Shown: positions 46,790 to 56,387, counted from the stretch's first letter. The stretch: DNA of 64,000 bases from Cytophagaceae bacterium (GCA_027486845.1 JAIXOL010000029.1:1-64000); one strand, 5' to 3'. Notes: a model not told the origin generated them from the letters alone. Translations and numbers: made by a program.

Positions 46790-48910
46790 TCAAATTTTGG
46801 AGAGGTGTTTCTTATTCGTTTGTAAATCTTCATTCCAATTCTTGGTTATCGGTTTTTTGACTAGAAAATATTGTTTACCCTCACTAGCGATTTCTGAACG
46901 AATTTTCAATAAAATATCTAAGGCTTTTGTTAAATGACGACGGCTATTGCGTAAAGCAATTATGAAAGATGCATTTTCTTGATTAGAAACCCTTTCAATC
47001 ACCTTTACAATATCTTTGTCCAAAAAAGCACCGACATTTTTAATAATTTTATCAACTAAAGACTCAATTTTTTCATTTGCTGATTCTTTACTTTTCGGAA
47101 ACACAAGCTTTAAATGAGATTCAGTTTTTTTGAAGGCATTGGTTTCTTCTGTATTTTGGTTATTATTGACATTATCAATTCTGAATTTTATGTCATTTTC
47201 TGTTTTTAATAATGGGTGTTGTAAACCTCCAGCTAAGGTTGTGTTGAAATGTAAACCAGGGTTTGTGTTGTCCATCGCTAAAATGACCTCTGAATTATGT
47301 TTTTGAAGTACTTTATTGATAAACTCAATCTGTTTAGAAGATGGAGGTCCACCTGTTGAAATAAACAGATTATATTCGTGAGGCATGGGTATAAGTTGAG
47401 CAAAAGATAAGGCATCAATCGGACTTTCAGTAATAATCATTCTTTGGGCTTTTGCTTTGGAAAAATCAATATCATTATCTACTAAAGCCCTTATAATTGT
47501 AGTTGGCTGTAGGTTAAATTTTTGAATTAAGTTTTCTGATAAATATTGGGGATTATATGAAAACTGAAATTTTGTTATGTTATCTTTTTCTACTTTATGT
47601 AGTGCTCCCAAGGTGCCTGCTGCAATGGTTAAAGGGTGACCATTTAGTGTAGCATTGATATTTTTATCGGCTTTTAAAAGTTCATTTGACATCCAAACAC
47701 CATCAAATTTTGATCCGGAAAGATATATTTTTCCTGATTGTTTATCGACGTTTGAGACAAATTGGATGATAAAACTTGTTAAGCCAAATTCATTTCGCAT
47801 TGGAAAAGCTGTGTTATAAAAAGTCATACCCTGCGTTTCTTTCGACTCATAAGGTATATTATTAATTTGACCTAAAAACTCAGGTGCATAAATTATATTT
47901 TCGCTTAAACCACACTCTTTTAAGTAACTCGGTCGAGTATAAGCTAAAATTCGATTTTCTTCTCTAATGGCTTTTTCACGAAGTTTAGTTTGTTGTTCCA
48001 AATCTAATGGAATTAGTTTTTCAAACTCAGAGTCTTGGTATTTCCCCTTGGCATGATCTTTATTTATATTTGCAAAATTAGGTCTTACCGAAACCGCGTC
48101 AATTGTTGCAAGAATATCTGGCCAATAACAATCATACTCATTGAGTAGTAAATCGAGCAAAGTGCCTTTGTTTTCGGCATTATTTACATCGAAATAGCCT
48201 TTTAAAGCGTTATTCATAAAAACAACTATCTTGCTATCATTCGATTTTCTTGACCAAAGGTGTTGTGTTTTACCCCATTTTTTTATCTGTGGCTCATATC
48301 CTATATTTTCTAAAACAGCTTCTAAATCAACATTCTCTAAAATATAATTAAAGTCTTTTTTTGGAAAAACTTTCTTTAAAGATTTCTTAATATTCAAGAT
48401 TTTGCCATGCTCTCGCTCAAGGTTAATTAAAAACTTTTCTTTGTGAAAATTTTGTGATGCTTTGAGAGATTTATAAGTATTTTCAACGCTCAAAATTTTG
48501 GTATTTACGACACCAGCTTTACGTAATTCAGCATCAGATAATGCCTTATCGAAATCATCCTTTTGGAAATCAGGAATTGATAAAAAAACTTTAACCAAGC
48601 GGTTTTTCGTGAAACCGATACTTATGAATGGGCGATTAGGGTCGTCGAAATTTTGAAAATCAGCAACATTTTTTTTGAATGCTAATCGATTGGAATTATC
48701 CAAACCGAGACTTATGGCCTTTTTTATGGCTTCAAAGTTTTCGGGTGTTGATTTTACCCAAACCGAAATATCAGAATAGGGCAGGGTAGGGGAATAAGAA
48801 TTGGCAGCATAACTATCGAAGCCAATATATTTAACCTTCATTTTATTGAAAGCACCTAAAATATGTTGTTGCTCGGTAGTCGAAAAGTCAGATACTATTT
48901 TTGTGCCCAT
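46790..48910 (-). CDS. Toprim-domain protein of plasmid type, primase-related
   Basis: A 706-aa cytoplasmic protein. The C-terminal half contains a Toprim-like core: IITESPIDALSFAQL supplies the conserved glutamate, and VILAMDNTNPGLHFN corresponds to the DxD strand. The usual second Asp is Asn here (DNTNPG). A preceding GTLLDLLLN..CYWPDILATI block resembles the region next to DUF3991/Toprim in mobilisable-element proteins. The N-terminal 150 residues (FDSYAANSYSPTLPYSDISVW) are not recognised. Proteins of this kind occur beside Rep and Par genes on Bacteroidota plasmids and are thought to act in priming or mobilisation. It follows a 70-aa gene by 18 bp on the same strand. Confidence 0.72.
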   Translation of the reverse strand: MGTKIVSDFSTTEQQHILGAFNKMKVKYIGFDSYAANSYSPTLPYSDISVWVKSTPENFEAIKKAISLGLDNSNRLAFKKNVADFQNFDDPNRPFISIGFTKNRLVKVFLSIPDFQKDDFDKALSDAELRKAGVVNTKILSVENTYKSLKASQNFHKEKFLINLEREHGKILNIKKSLKKVFPKKDFNYILENVDLEAVLENIGYEPQIKKWGKTQHLWSRKSNDSKIVVFMNNALKGYFDVNNAENKGTLLDLLLNEYDCYWPDILATIDAVSVRPNFANINKDHAKGKYQDSEFEKLIPLDLEQQTKLREKAIREENRILAYTRPSYLKECGLSENIIYAPEFLGQINNIPYESKETQGMTFYNTAFPMRNEFGLTSFIIQFVSNVDKQSGKIYLSGSKFDGVWMSNELLKADKNINATLNGHPLTIAAGTLGALHKVEKDNITKFQFSYNPQYLSENLIQKFNLQPTTIIRALVDNDIDFSKAKAQRMIITESPIDALSFAQLIPMPHEYNLFISTGGPPSSKQIEFINKVLQKHNSEVILAMDNTNPGLHFNTTLAGGLQHPLLKTENDIKFRIDNVNNNQNTEETNAFKKTESHLKLVFPKSKESANEKIESLVDKIIKNVGAFLDKDIVKVIERVSNQENASFIIALRNSRRHLTKALDILLKIRSEIASEGKQYFLVKKPITKNWNEDLQTNKKHLSKI

Positions 48911-48928
48911 TTTAAATTATTTATGGAT

Positions 48929-49141
48929 TTAGCCAATTACTTCGGGGTCATTCAAATCGATATTAAATGTTCCATTTACCTCATCTTTATCTCCATATAA
49001 AAACTCTGTAAGTTCTTCTATAATTAGATTCCGCTCTTCGATGGGCCTGATAAACCATTTATTCGGTTCTGAAAACATCTCTGCTGGAACAACGGTATCT
49101 CCCTCAAAAGATAAGTCGAGTTGTAGAATCTCATCTTTCAT
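48929..49141 (-). CDS. Small acidic protein of unknown function
   Basis: A 70-aa, strongly acidic protein (MKDEILQLDLSFEGDTVVPAE... ending in NIDLNDPEVIG) encoded 18 bp upstream of the Toprim-protein gene, probably cotranscribed with it. No signal peptide, membrane segment or known motif is seen. Size, charge and position would suit a partner or inhibitor of the larger protein, but that is speculation. Confidence 0.6.
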   Translation of the reverse strand: MKDEILQLDLSFEGDTVVPAEMFSEPNKWFIRPIEERNLIIEELTEFLYGDKDEVNGTFNIDLNDPEVIG

Positions 49142-49409
49142 TAGATTAATGATATGTTTTTAAATTGAACCTTACTTTTAGAAATAAATATAAACAAATA
49201 ATATTATTACCAAAAATATTAATAAAATTTTATACTTTATCGAAATATAATTAAAGTTTATTGAAATTTATATTGGATAAATTAAAGGCTGTTTATTGTG
49301 AATATTTTTAAACTTTGTCTATCAAGATGCCTATTATACAAAAAAGTTGTTTTTTGGAGGGTATAAACAAATTTATTGAATGTTAAAATAGGGGAGAAGG
49401 GGGTAGGAG

Positions 49410-49796
49410 CTATTCGCTAAAATCAGGTATAAAAATATCTTCTTGTTTGGTTTCTTGATTTGAAGCAATTAATTCTGCTTTTGCTTTTAAAATTTTAAAA
49501 ACTTCAGGTGTAAAGATTTCACTAACAGGTACATTGTATTGGAAACAAACATCTAAAATTTGAACTAATGTTGCTAAGGTACCTCCTCCGTTGGCGAGAT
49601 GGCGGTAGATTAAATAATTAACTCCGAGAAATTCAGCACGTTTTTTTTCAAAATGTGCAATTTGCCTTGGGCTGATTGGATTACATTTTTCAGCATTTTC
49701 GATAATTTTTGTATCGATTTCTTTATGTAGTAGAGAAACAAATGCTTTATAAAATAACTCTTCTTTTTCTGAAACATCTTTTTTCTTTCTAGGCAT
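49410..49796 (-). CDS. Small plasmid-type protein, possible degenerate XRE-like DNA-binding protein
   Basis: A 128-aa protein starting with a basic patch (MPRKKKD). The central part (about 43-105, ISPRQIAHFEKKRAEFLGVNY, then ATLVQILDVCFQYNVPVSEIF) has the helix pattern of an XRE/Cro fold with the usual late VPVSEIF helix, but the recognition helix does not match well. It stands alone, 268 bp upstream of the 70-aa gene on the same strand. A regulatory role for the plasmid genes is a weak inference. Confidence 0.55.
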   Translation of the reverse strand: MPRKKKDVSEKEELFYKAFVSLLHKEIDTKIIENAEKCNPISPRQIAHFEKKRAEFLGVNYLIYRHLANGGGTLATLVQILDVCFQYNVPVSEIFTPEVFKILKAKAELIASNQETKQEDIFIPDFSE

Positions 49797-49808
49797 CTAT
49801 TTCTAAAT

Positions 49809-50042
49809 TTAGGAGTTTTTAAACATAATTAAATGTGGAATTGTTTCTTTGATTTGAATCATTTATTCTTATGTAAGCAAATCTCTATCTTCAATAATAT
49901 AAACGTAATTTTTTTGAATTACACATTTTTTTATTACCCATTTGGTGTGATTTTTAGCAAATTCTTCGCTTACAAATGTAGTGAAATCTTGGATAATTGG
50001 CAATTCTTGTAATGGATATTGAAGGCTATCAATTGTGTTCAA
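49809..50042 (-). pseudogene. Possible decayed small gene
   Basis: A minus-strand frame of 77 codons from a TTG at 50042 reads naturally at first (TIDSLQYPLQELPIIQDF, then TTFVSEEFAKNHTKWVIKKC). It then loses protein-like composition. Shifting frame by one base after the AAAAAAA run would give VIQKNYVYIIEDRDLL, so a single-base deletion in a homopolymer is plausible. No family is recognised and no ATG start exists. Confidence 0.25.
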
Positions 50043-50341
50043 ATGAAAAAGACAAATATTAACAGATTTGGACGAAAAACTTCGTTTTTAATTTAAAATT
50101 TTACGAAAAAACAATGACGAATTTTGTAGGTTTGTGTAATTTAACCAAAAATTCTAGTTTAAATAACCTTCACGTTAAAAATGAAAAAATCCTTTACTTT
50201 TTTAATTAACGATGACAATCCGATTGCTTGCAAATTTTAGAAAGCCTTTTATACACTTGAATAAAAGAATTATGATAAAACGGGTTTAAAAATATTTGAA
50301 TTCTTGGGAACGGAGATTAAAATAACAATAAAATAAACGGT

Positions 50342-51652
50342 ATGTTGAAGTTTTTGAACAAAAAATATCAAAAATATTTAAATATTGATCAACCCAAGTA
50401 TGAAGGTTTAATCGTTGCCCGTCAAATATGGATGGTTAAAGCTGCATTTTGGGCAGGAGGAGGTGTTCATTTAGTTTATGTCATATTTAATCTTTTAACT
50501 GACACTCCTAGAATAACACATAATCTATTTTCAATACTAATTAGTTGCGTTCCGTCTTATTATTTTCTAAAAAAGGGCAAACTGGAACATGCCTTTTTTT
50601 TTGCTTATTATCCAATTATTTTTATTCAAACCTTTGGAACTTATCAAGAAGTAAGCACAAACTTAAATGGTGAACTTGCTTTGATAGCTTATGCCACAAT
50701 TCCTGTTATTTGCTATAAATTACCCTACAATATAATCGGTATTATCATAAATTACATCTTATTCGTTTTTGTAAAAATTGCAAAATATCCTTTTCATTCA
50801 ATCACGCCTAACGAATTTATCAACGAGCTATTAATGGTGACCTGTATTTATGTAGCCATATTTTTAGCTGCTTATTTTTTTGAAATAGATTATAGAGTAC
50901 TGAAAGAAAATTTTAAAGAGTTGAACCTACGGAAACAAATCATTGAATCACAAGCGGAAGAACTGAAAATTGTAAATTCAACCAAAAATCGGCTTTTTAG
51001 TATCATTTCACATGACCTTCGTAGCCCATTAGCATCACTGAAAAATGTTATTCAATTAGCTGAGGAAGAACATATCAGTGTGCAAGAATTCAAAGAATTA
51101 TCCAATCATATCAAACAGAATGTTGATAATTTGAGTGGGATGCTGGAAAATTTATTGTTTTGGTCTCTTTCTCAGTTGGAAGAAATAAAACCAAATCTCC
51201 GCCCCTTTGATTTAGATTTAATTGTTGATGAAACATTATCCATTTTTAAAGAAAATGCTCTCCAAAAACAGATAGATTTAACTAAGCCTTCAGCGACAAA
51301 CTTGCAAGCTTATGGAGATGAATATCAAATCAGGACTATCATAATAAATTTAGTAAATAATGCACTAAAATTTACGCCACGACATGGAAAAATAATAATT
51401 GATAGTAATATCGAAGGACAATTTATCACACTAAAAATCATGGATTCAGGGATAGGTATGGAAAAAGATGAATTAATGCAAATTTTCAATAATCCAATCA
51501 TAAAAAGCGGTACGGCAGGTGAAACAGGCACTGGATTTGGTTTATTTTTATGTAAAGAATTAATTGAAAAAAATGGCGGAAAGATTGAAATTGAAAGTAT
51601 TATTGGCAAAGGAACAACTATTAATCTTTTTTTACCCCTAATGGTTAACTAA
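50342..51652 (+). CDS. Membrane sensor histidine kinase, copy 1
   Basis: A 436-aa sensor kinase. About six hydrophobic segments fill residues 28-182 (WMVKAAFWAGGGVHLVYVIF, HAFFFAYYPIIFIQTF, ELLMVTCIYVAIFLAAYFF and others), with almost no periplasmic domain. A short coiled linker leads to HisKA with the phosphoacceptor His224 (FSIISHDLRSPLASL). The HATPase domain has the N box IINLVNNALKFTP, the G1 box DSGIGMEKDE and the G2 box GTGFGLFLCKELIEKNGG, so it should be active. No response-regulator gene lies nearby. It is the first of two tandem copies. The signal is unknown; a membrane-embedded cue is suggested by the lack of an external domain. Confidence 0.88.
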   Translation: MLKFLNKKYQKYLNIDQPKYEGLIVARQIWMVKAAFWAGGGVHLVYVIFNLLTDTPRITHNLFSILISCVPSYYFLKKGKLEHAFFFAYYPIIFIQTFGTYQEVSTNLNGELALIAYATIPVICYKLPYNIIGIIINYILFVFVKIAKYPFHSITPNEFINELLMVTCIYVAIFLAAYFFEIDYRVLKENFKELNLRKQIIESQAEELKIVNSTKNRLFSIISHDLRSPLASLKNVIQLAEEEHISVQEFKELSNHIKQNVDNLSGMLENLLFWSLSQLEEIKPNLRPFDLDLIVDETLSIFKENALQKQIDLTKPSATNLQAYGDEYQIRTIIINLVNNALKFTPRHGKIIIDSNIEGQFITLKIMDSGIGMEKDELMQIFNNPIIKSGTAGETGTGFGLFLCKELIEKNGGKIEIESIIGKGTTINLFLPLMVN

Positions 51653-51752
51653 CATTCTTTAAATCCTCACATAATACACAAACCCAAGTTGTAAAAATGT
51701 TCGAATTCTTAGGTACAGAAATTAAAATAGCATTAACAATAAAAAAAACAGT

Positions 51753-53054
51753 ATGTTGAAGTTTTTGAACAAAGAGAATTTGAATATTGATCAACCCGAA
51801 TACAAAGGTTCAATTGTGGCCCGTCAAATATGGACGGTAAAAGCTGCATTTTGGATGGGAGGAAGTACGCAATTATTTTATGTCTTTAAACATCTTTTGG
51901 CTGACACTCCTAGAATACCGTACGGTATTTTTGCCATAATATTTGGTTTCCTTCCTTCTTATTATTTTCTAAAAAAGGGCAAATTGGAACATGCCTTTTT
52001 TTTTGCTTATTATCCGGCAATTTTTTCACAAACGCTTGGGACTTATCAAGTAGCAAACACAAACTTAAATGGAGAACTTGCCTTGATAGCTTATGCTACA
52101 ATTCCTGTTGTCTGCTATAAATTACCCTACAAAATAATTGGTATTTTTATAAATTACATCTTATTCGTTTTTGTAAAAATTGCAAAATATCCTCTTCATT
52201 CATTCACTCCTAATGAGTTTATCAACGAGCTATTAATGGTAACCTGCATTTATGTAGCCATTTTTTTAGCCGCTTATTTTTTTGAAATAGATTATAGAGT
52301 ACTGAAAGAAAATTTTAAAGAGTTGAACCTACGAAAACAAATCATTGAGTCACAAGCGGAGGAACTAAAAACCATAAATTCCACCAAAAATCGACTTTTT
52401 AGTATCATTTCCCATGACCTTCGTAGTCCCCTAGCATCGCTAAAAAGCGTTATACAATTAGTTGAAAATGAACATATTAGTGTGCAAGAATTCAAAGAAT
52501 TATCCAATCATATCAAACAGAATGTTGATAATTTGAGTGGGATGCTGGAAAATTTATTGTTTTGGTGTCTTTCTCAGTTGGAAGAAATAAAACCAAATCT
52601 CCGCCCCTTTGATCTAGATTTAATTGTTGATGAAACATTATCCATTTTTAAAGAAAATGCTCTCCAAAAACAAATAGATTTAACTAAGCCTTCAACGAAA
52701 AACTTGCAAGCTTATGGAGATGAATATCAAATCAGGACTATCATAATAAATTTAGTAAATAATGCACTAAAATTTACGCCACGACATGGAAAAATAATAA
52801 TTGATAGCAATATCGAAGGACAATTTATCAAACTAAAAATCATGGATTCAGGGATAGGAATGGAAAAAGGTGAATTAGTACAAATTTTCAATAATCCAAT
52901 CATAAAAAGCGGTACGGCTGGTGAAAAAGGCACTGGATTTGGTTTATTTTTATGTAAAGAATTAATTGAAAAAAATGGCGGAAACATTCAAATTGAAAGT
53001 GTCATTGGCAAAGGAACAACTATTAATCTTTTATTACCCCTAATGGTTAACTAA
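51753..53054 (+). CDS. Membrane sensor histidine kinase, copy 2
   Basis: A 433-aa paralogue of the kinase 100 bp upstream, three residues shorter because of a small deletion near residue 8. It keeps the six membrane segments, the phosphoacceptor His221 in FSIISHDLRSPLASL and complete N and G boxes (GTGFGLFLCKELIEKNGG). Most substitutions lie in the first 170 residues, e.g. IPYGIFAIIFGFLPSYYFL against THNLFSILISCVPSYYFL in copy 1. This suggests divergence of the sensing part with conservation of the kinase core. No partner regulator is adjacent, so both kinases may feed a regulator encoded elsewhere. Confidence 0.88.
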   Translation: MLKFLNKENLNIDQPEYKGSIVARQIWTVKAAFWMGGSTQLFYVFKHLLADTPRIPYGIFAIIFGFLPSYYFLKKGKLEHAFFFAYYPAIFSQTLGTYQVANTNLNGELALIAYATIPVVCYKLPYKIIGIFINYILFVFVKIAKYPLHSFTPNEFINELLMVTCIYVAIFLAAYFFEIDYRVLKENFKELNLRKQIIESQAEELKTINSTKNRLFSIISHDLRSPLASLKSVIQLVENEHISVQEFKELSNHIKQNVDNLSGMLENLLFWCLSQLEEIKPNLRPFDLDLIVDETLSIFKENALQKQIDLTKPSTKNLQAYGDEYQIRTIIINLVNNALKFTPRHGKIIIDSNIEGQFIKLKIMDSGIGMEKGELVQIFNNPIIKSGTAGEKGTGFGLFLCKELIEKNGGNIQIESVIGKGTTINLLLPLMVN

Positions 53055-53378
53055 TATTCTTTAAGTCCTGAAATAATGCACAAAACCTGTATTATATGGG
53101 ATTTATATTTTAACTGTTCAACTATTCGAGATTCTCTTCGGAACATATATGAGAAAAGTATAACAAATTTAGTCGTAGTTGGCGTTCGTTACTGGTACTT
53201 TTTTAATTTTGGTAAATTTTAAAACTAGGATTTTAAAAGAAAGATATTATTTACCTTCAGTCCAAAATAAATTAATTTTATATTAATAAATAAATGTAGA
53301 GTTAAGATGAGATTAATTGTTGCACTAGAGATTACAGAATAAAAAGGATTAAGACGGATAAGATTTTGCTCAATATGC

Positions 53379-53425
53379 ACATATTTCACAATATATAAAC
53401 GACCGTTTAAATTTTGTGAAATATG
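53379..53425. promoter_or_regulatory. Inverted repeat before the serine recombinase, possible res site or operator
   Basis: CATATTTCACAA (53379-53390) and its exact complement TTGTGAAATATG (53414-53425) are 23 bp apart, ending 34 bp before the recombinase start. Resolvases commonly bind paired inverted half-sites next to their gene. From 53091 to 53378 I see no gene or other structure. Confidence 0.5.
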
Positions 53426-53459
53426 TTATTTTTTTCTATTTTTATAAAAAAATCAGAGA

Positions 53460-54143
53460 ATGAGGTACATTGCCTATTATAGAGTTAGTACAAAAAAGCA
53501 AGGAGTCAGCGGCTTAGGTTTAGATGCTCAAAAGCAAACAGCGAATAATTTTTTGAAAGAGGGGGATTTGATAATCAAAGAATTTTTGGAAATCGAATCT
53601 GGAAAAAACAATCAGCGTCAGCAATTGGACGAAGCAATAAAATTTGCAAGAAATAATAAACACACTTTGTTGGTTGCCAAACTCGACAGGCTGAGTAGAA
53701 ATGTTTCATTTATATTTACACTTCGTGATAGTGGTGTTGATTTTGTTTGTGCTGACATTCCGGATGCAAACACACTAACGATTGGAATATTTGCTACCAT
53801 TGCTCAGCATGAACGAGAAATCATAAGTCGAAGAACAAAAGATGCACTAAAAGCCAAGAAACAAAAAGGTTTTAAACTCGGTTCACCTCAAAATTTAACC
53901 GATTTATCGAGGGTTCAAGCCATCAAATCTATTAAAGGGAATGCCATGAATAATGATCAATGGAAGACCGCATTACTACATATTAGACTACAAATATTTG
54001 AATTGAAAAATAGGGGAGAAAAGGTAACATATTTGGGTTTAAGTCGTCATTTGAATGAAAACTGCATAGAAACTCGTAATTTTTGTCGTTTTCATGCTGA
54101 GCAAATTAAAAGAGTTATGTTAAGAAATAATATCAGTAAATAG
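53460..54143 (+). CDS. Serine recombinase (resolvase/invertase family)
   Basis: A 227-aa small serine recombinase. The catalytic domain (about 1-135) has YYRVSTKKQG with nucleophile Ser10, GLGLDAQ, VAKLDRLSRNV with the conserved arginines, and FATIAQHEREIISRRTKDAL leading into the E helix. The C-terminal 90 residues replace the classical short HTH with a segment containing WKTALLHIRLQIFELKNRGE, then YLGLSRHLNENCIETRN, which resembles a recombinase-like DNA-binding region. It could resolve plasmid multimers or move DNA segments. An inverted repeat sits just upstream. It closes the plasmid-like block. Confidence 0.88.
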   Translation: MRYIAYYRVSTKKQGVSGLGLDAQKQTANNFLKEGDLIIKEFLEIESGKNNQRQQLDEAIKFARNNKHTLLVAKLDRLSRNVSFIFTLRDSGVDFVCADIPDANTLTIGIFATIAQHEREIISRRTKDALKAKKQKGFKLGSPQNLTDLSRVQAIKSIKGNAMNNDQWKTALLHIRLQIFELKNRGEKVTYLGLSRHLNENCIETRNFCRFHAEQIKRVMLRNNISK

Positions 54144-54630
54144 CTGAAAATCAGATAATTATATGATGTTTTTGCCATTTTTGAGTTTCTGAGAATTGAA
54201 TATCTAAAAATATTTGAAATATGACCTTAAATGTTCAATTTTTAGGGCGTTAAATTTGTCGAAAATTTGCTTATTTTTGGTATGTTTGGTTTAACAAAAG
54301 GGCTTTCAAAAATTAAAAACGTTCAAGTGCCGAAATAATGTAAGACTTTAAAATTCCATCAAAAATGACATTATATAGAATTTTGGCATCTGTGTTTGTT
54401 CAAACTAAAAATGTTGGGAAACATCAAATAGTTTAAATAAGAATGTAGATGAGTCGAAAAAAACATTTTATCTTCAATTTTTCGACAGAACGAGTCTCGT
54501 TTGGCTTATATCAGCCCAAATAATGATAAAAAGTAAAACCTTTTTGTTTTAGATTTCAGAAAATAAGGTGTCGGCATTTAAACGAATGAAAAAATAGTAT
54601 TATTTAAAAACTAAATATTAGGATTAATTC
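54144..54630. other. Intergenic region with no recognisable gene
   Basis: About 490 bp of AT-rich DNA between the recombinase gene and the sigma-factor promoter. I see no supported open frame, repeat or RNA gene in it. Confidence 0.5.
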
Positions 54631-54661
54631 TTGAAATTATAAAACTGTACGCATAGATTTG
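54631..54661 (+). promoter_or_regulatory. Promoter of the ECF sigma factor gene
   Basis: TTG (54631-54633), a 20-bp spacer and TAGATTTG (54654-54661) match the Bacteroidota housekeeping promoter consensus. The predicted start near 54667 leaves a leader of about 64 nt to the ATG at 54731. Confidence 0.68.
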
Positions 54662-54730
54662 TATCAGTAGTCATAATCAATTTTATCTATCAATAACTTA
54701 TAATTGGCATTTCTCCATTTTTCAAATGGT

Positions 54731-55354
54731 ATGACAAAAGACAAATTGACACCTTCCGAACACGCGGCTTTGTGGGATAATTTTCGCAATGGAAGCAAGG
54801 AAGCCTTCTCCCAACTATATGAGTTGTTTGCGGCTGACTTGTATAGGTATGGCTATAATTTGATTAGAAATAAACAATTAGTGGAGGATTGTCTTCATGA
54901 GCTTTTTATTCATTTGCATGCACATCGTAGTAAATTGGGGCCTACCGATAATATTCGCTTTTACATGTATCGTTCGTTAAGACGGAGGTTAACAGATAGC
55001 ATAACCAAACTCAATAAGTTTGATTCGGATGATTACATATTCGATAATGCTGAGTTTATGATTGAACCCCGCGAAAGCCAAATGATTGAGGAACAAACTT
55101 TGGAACGACAAAAACAAATGATTATTGCCGAACTAAATAAGTTACCAAAACGACAAAAGGAAATTTTGTACTTGGTTTACATGAAAGGGTTTACCTACCA
55201 AGAAGCCGCAGAAGCTATGGATATTACCATGAAAAGTGTGTATAATACAGTGAATGTGGCCTTAACAACCTTAAAAGGATATTTAAAGGATACTTTCAAA
55301 AAACAAGGTTTGCTGTTGGTTTTACTCTTTTTACAATATTTCTTCAAAAATTAA
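54731..55354 (+). CDS. ECF-type RNA polymerase sigma factor (Bacteroidota SusCD-linked type)
   Basis: A 207-aa sigma-70-family factor. The ATG at 54731 is preferred over the TTG at 54704 because it gives the usual N-terminus. Region 2 is visible as FSQLYELFAADLYRYGYNLI and VEDCLHELFIHLH, and region 4 as LPKRQKEILYLVYMKGFTYQEAAEAM with a MKSVYNTVNVAL recognition helix. The C-terminus is a hydrophobic tail (GLLLVLLFLQYFFKN), found in some Bacteroidota ECF factors and possibly membrane-associating. It precedes a FecR anti-sigma gene (46 bp) and a SusC gene with an STN domain, the complete trans-envelope signalling arrangement. It should transcribe the downstream susCD genes on substrate sensing. 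Confidence 0.92.
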   Translation: MTKDKLTPSEHAALWDNFRNGSKEAFSQLYELFAADLYRYGYNLIRNKQLVEDCLHELFIHLHAHRSKLGPTDNIRFYMYRSLRRRLTDSITKLNKFDSDDYIFDNAEFMIEPRESQMIEEQTLERQKQMIIAELNKLPKRQKEILYLVYMKGFTYQEAAEAMDITMKSVYNTVNVALTTLKGYLKDTFKKQGLLLVLLFLQYFFKN

Positions 55355-55400
55355 ATCATAAAAACGGGAAAAATATAAGCTAAGCTCGTTTAACAAAAAA

Positions 55401-56387
55401 ATGATTACTGAAATGAACTATGCATCTTTCAAGGTAGAAGAATTCTGTAAGGATACTGATTTTATTCGTTGGGTAATTTCTCCAACCGAGGAATCTAATC
55501 AGTTTTGGAATTCATTTATTGCAGCACACCCCAATAAATCTAAAGAAATCAATATTGCCACCGAATATATAAAAACTTTTCACTTTCAAGAGTTTGAACC
55601 AACTATAAACGACCTTACTAATCTAAAAAAAAGGATTTTAGAAGAAATTGAATCACCACTTGTTGTTGTAAATTGGTGGAGTCGCCCTGCGTATTGGGCA
55701 ACCGCAGCGGTAATATTAATGGTATTTTCGTTTGGAATATTTTTATGGAATCAAAAACCTACATCCTATCAAACAGCTTATGGTGAAGTCCAGAAAATTA
55801 GTTTACCCGATGGCTCGATTGTAACACTCAATGCCAATTCAACACTTAAATTAGCACCTAATATGAAAAATGAGGCAATGCGAGAAGTTTGGTTAGATGG
55901 TGAAGCCTATTTTGATATTGAAAAACTCAATGGTGTAAAATTTATTGTTCATACGCGAGAAGCACAGGTAGAAGTATTAGGTACAGAATTTAATGTTAGT
56001 ACCCGTCGGAAACAAACGAAGGTTATTTTGCACGAAGGAAAAGTAAAACTTCATACATCAAATGCCCAACCAATATTAATGAAACCTGGCGATATGGCCA
56101 CGGTTTCAGAAAAAAGTGAGCCTATTCAATTAAAAATGGTTCAACCAGACCAATATGATGTTTGGAGAGAATCTGTTGTTGTATTGGATGATAGAACCAT
56201 TTCAGAAATTGTAGAAATGATGGAAGATACCTATGGAATTGCCATACAATTTGAGAACCCACGGCTTTTAAACAAAAAATTAACAGGTAAACTAAGTTTG
56301 AAATCTACTGATGATTTTATTGAAAACCTCTCCACAATCTTAGACGTTGAGGTTGAAAAAACTGAAAAAGGGTACGTTTTTAAGTGA
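55401..56387 (+). CDS. FecR-family anti-sigma factor
   Basis: A 328-aa inner-membrane protein. The cytoplasmic N-terminus (about 1-93) would bind the sigma factor. One transmembrane helix follows (about 96-116, AYWATAAVILMVFSFGIFLW). The periplasmic part has the FecR domain (YGEVQKISLPDGSIVTLNA, then LDGEAYFDIEK and VEVLGTEFNVSTR) and a C-terminal DUF4974-like domain (AIQFENPRLLNKKLTGKLS). That part should contact the STN domain of the SusC receptor encoded downstream. Length and layout are standard for the family. The gene lies between the sigma factor and susC, on the same strand. Confidence 0.92.
   Translation: MITEMNYASFKVEEFCKDTDFIRWVISPTEESNQFWNSFIAAHPNKSKEINIATEYIKTFHFQEFEPTINDLTNLKKRILEEIESPLVVVNWWSRPAYWATAAVILMVFSFGIFLWNQKPTSYQTAYGEVQKISLPDGSIVTLNANSTLKLAPNMKNEAMREVWLDGEAYFDIEKLNGVKFIVHTREAQVEVLGTEFNVSTRRKQTKVILHEGKVKLHTSNAQPILMKPGDMATVSEKSEPIQLKMVQPDQYDVWRESVVVLDDRTISEIVEMMEDTYGIAIQFENPRLLNKKLTGKLSLKSTDDFIENLSTILDVEVEKTEKGYVFK

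Larger units (their letters stand above)
50285..53090 (+). repeat. Tandem duplication of a histidine-kinase unit
   Basis: Two direct copies of about 1.4 kb (roughly 50285-51690 and 51695-53090) each include a leader (GAATTCTTgGG-A-CgGAgATTAAAAT-type), the kinase gene and about 35 bp of 3' flank. Similarity extends outside the genes, showing duplication of DNA rather than independent acquisition. The central parts of both genes are almost identical, while the membrane domains differ more. Confidence 0.82.
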
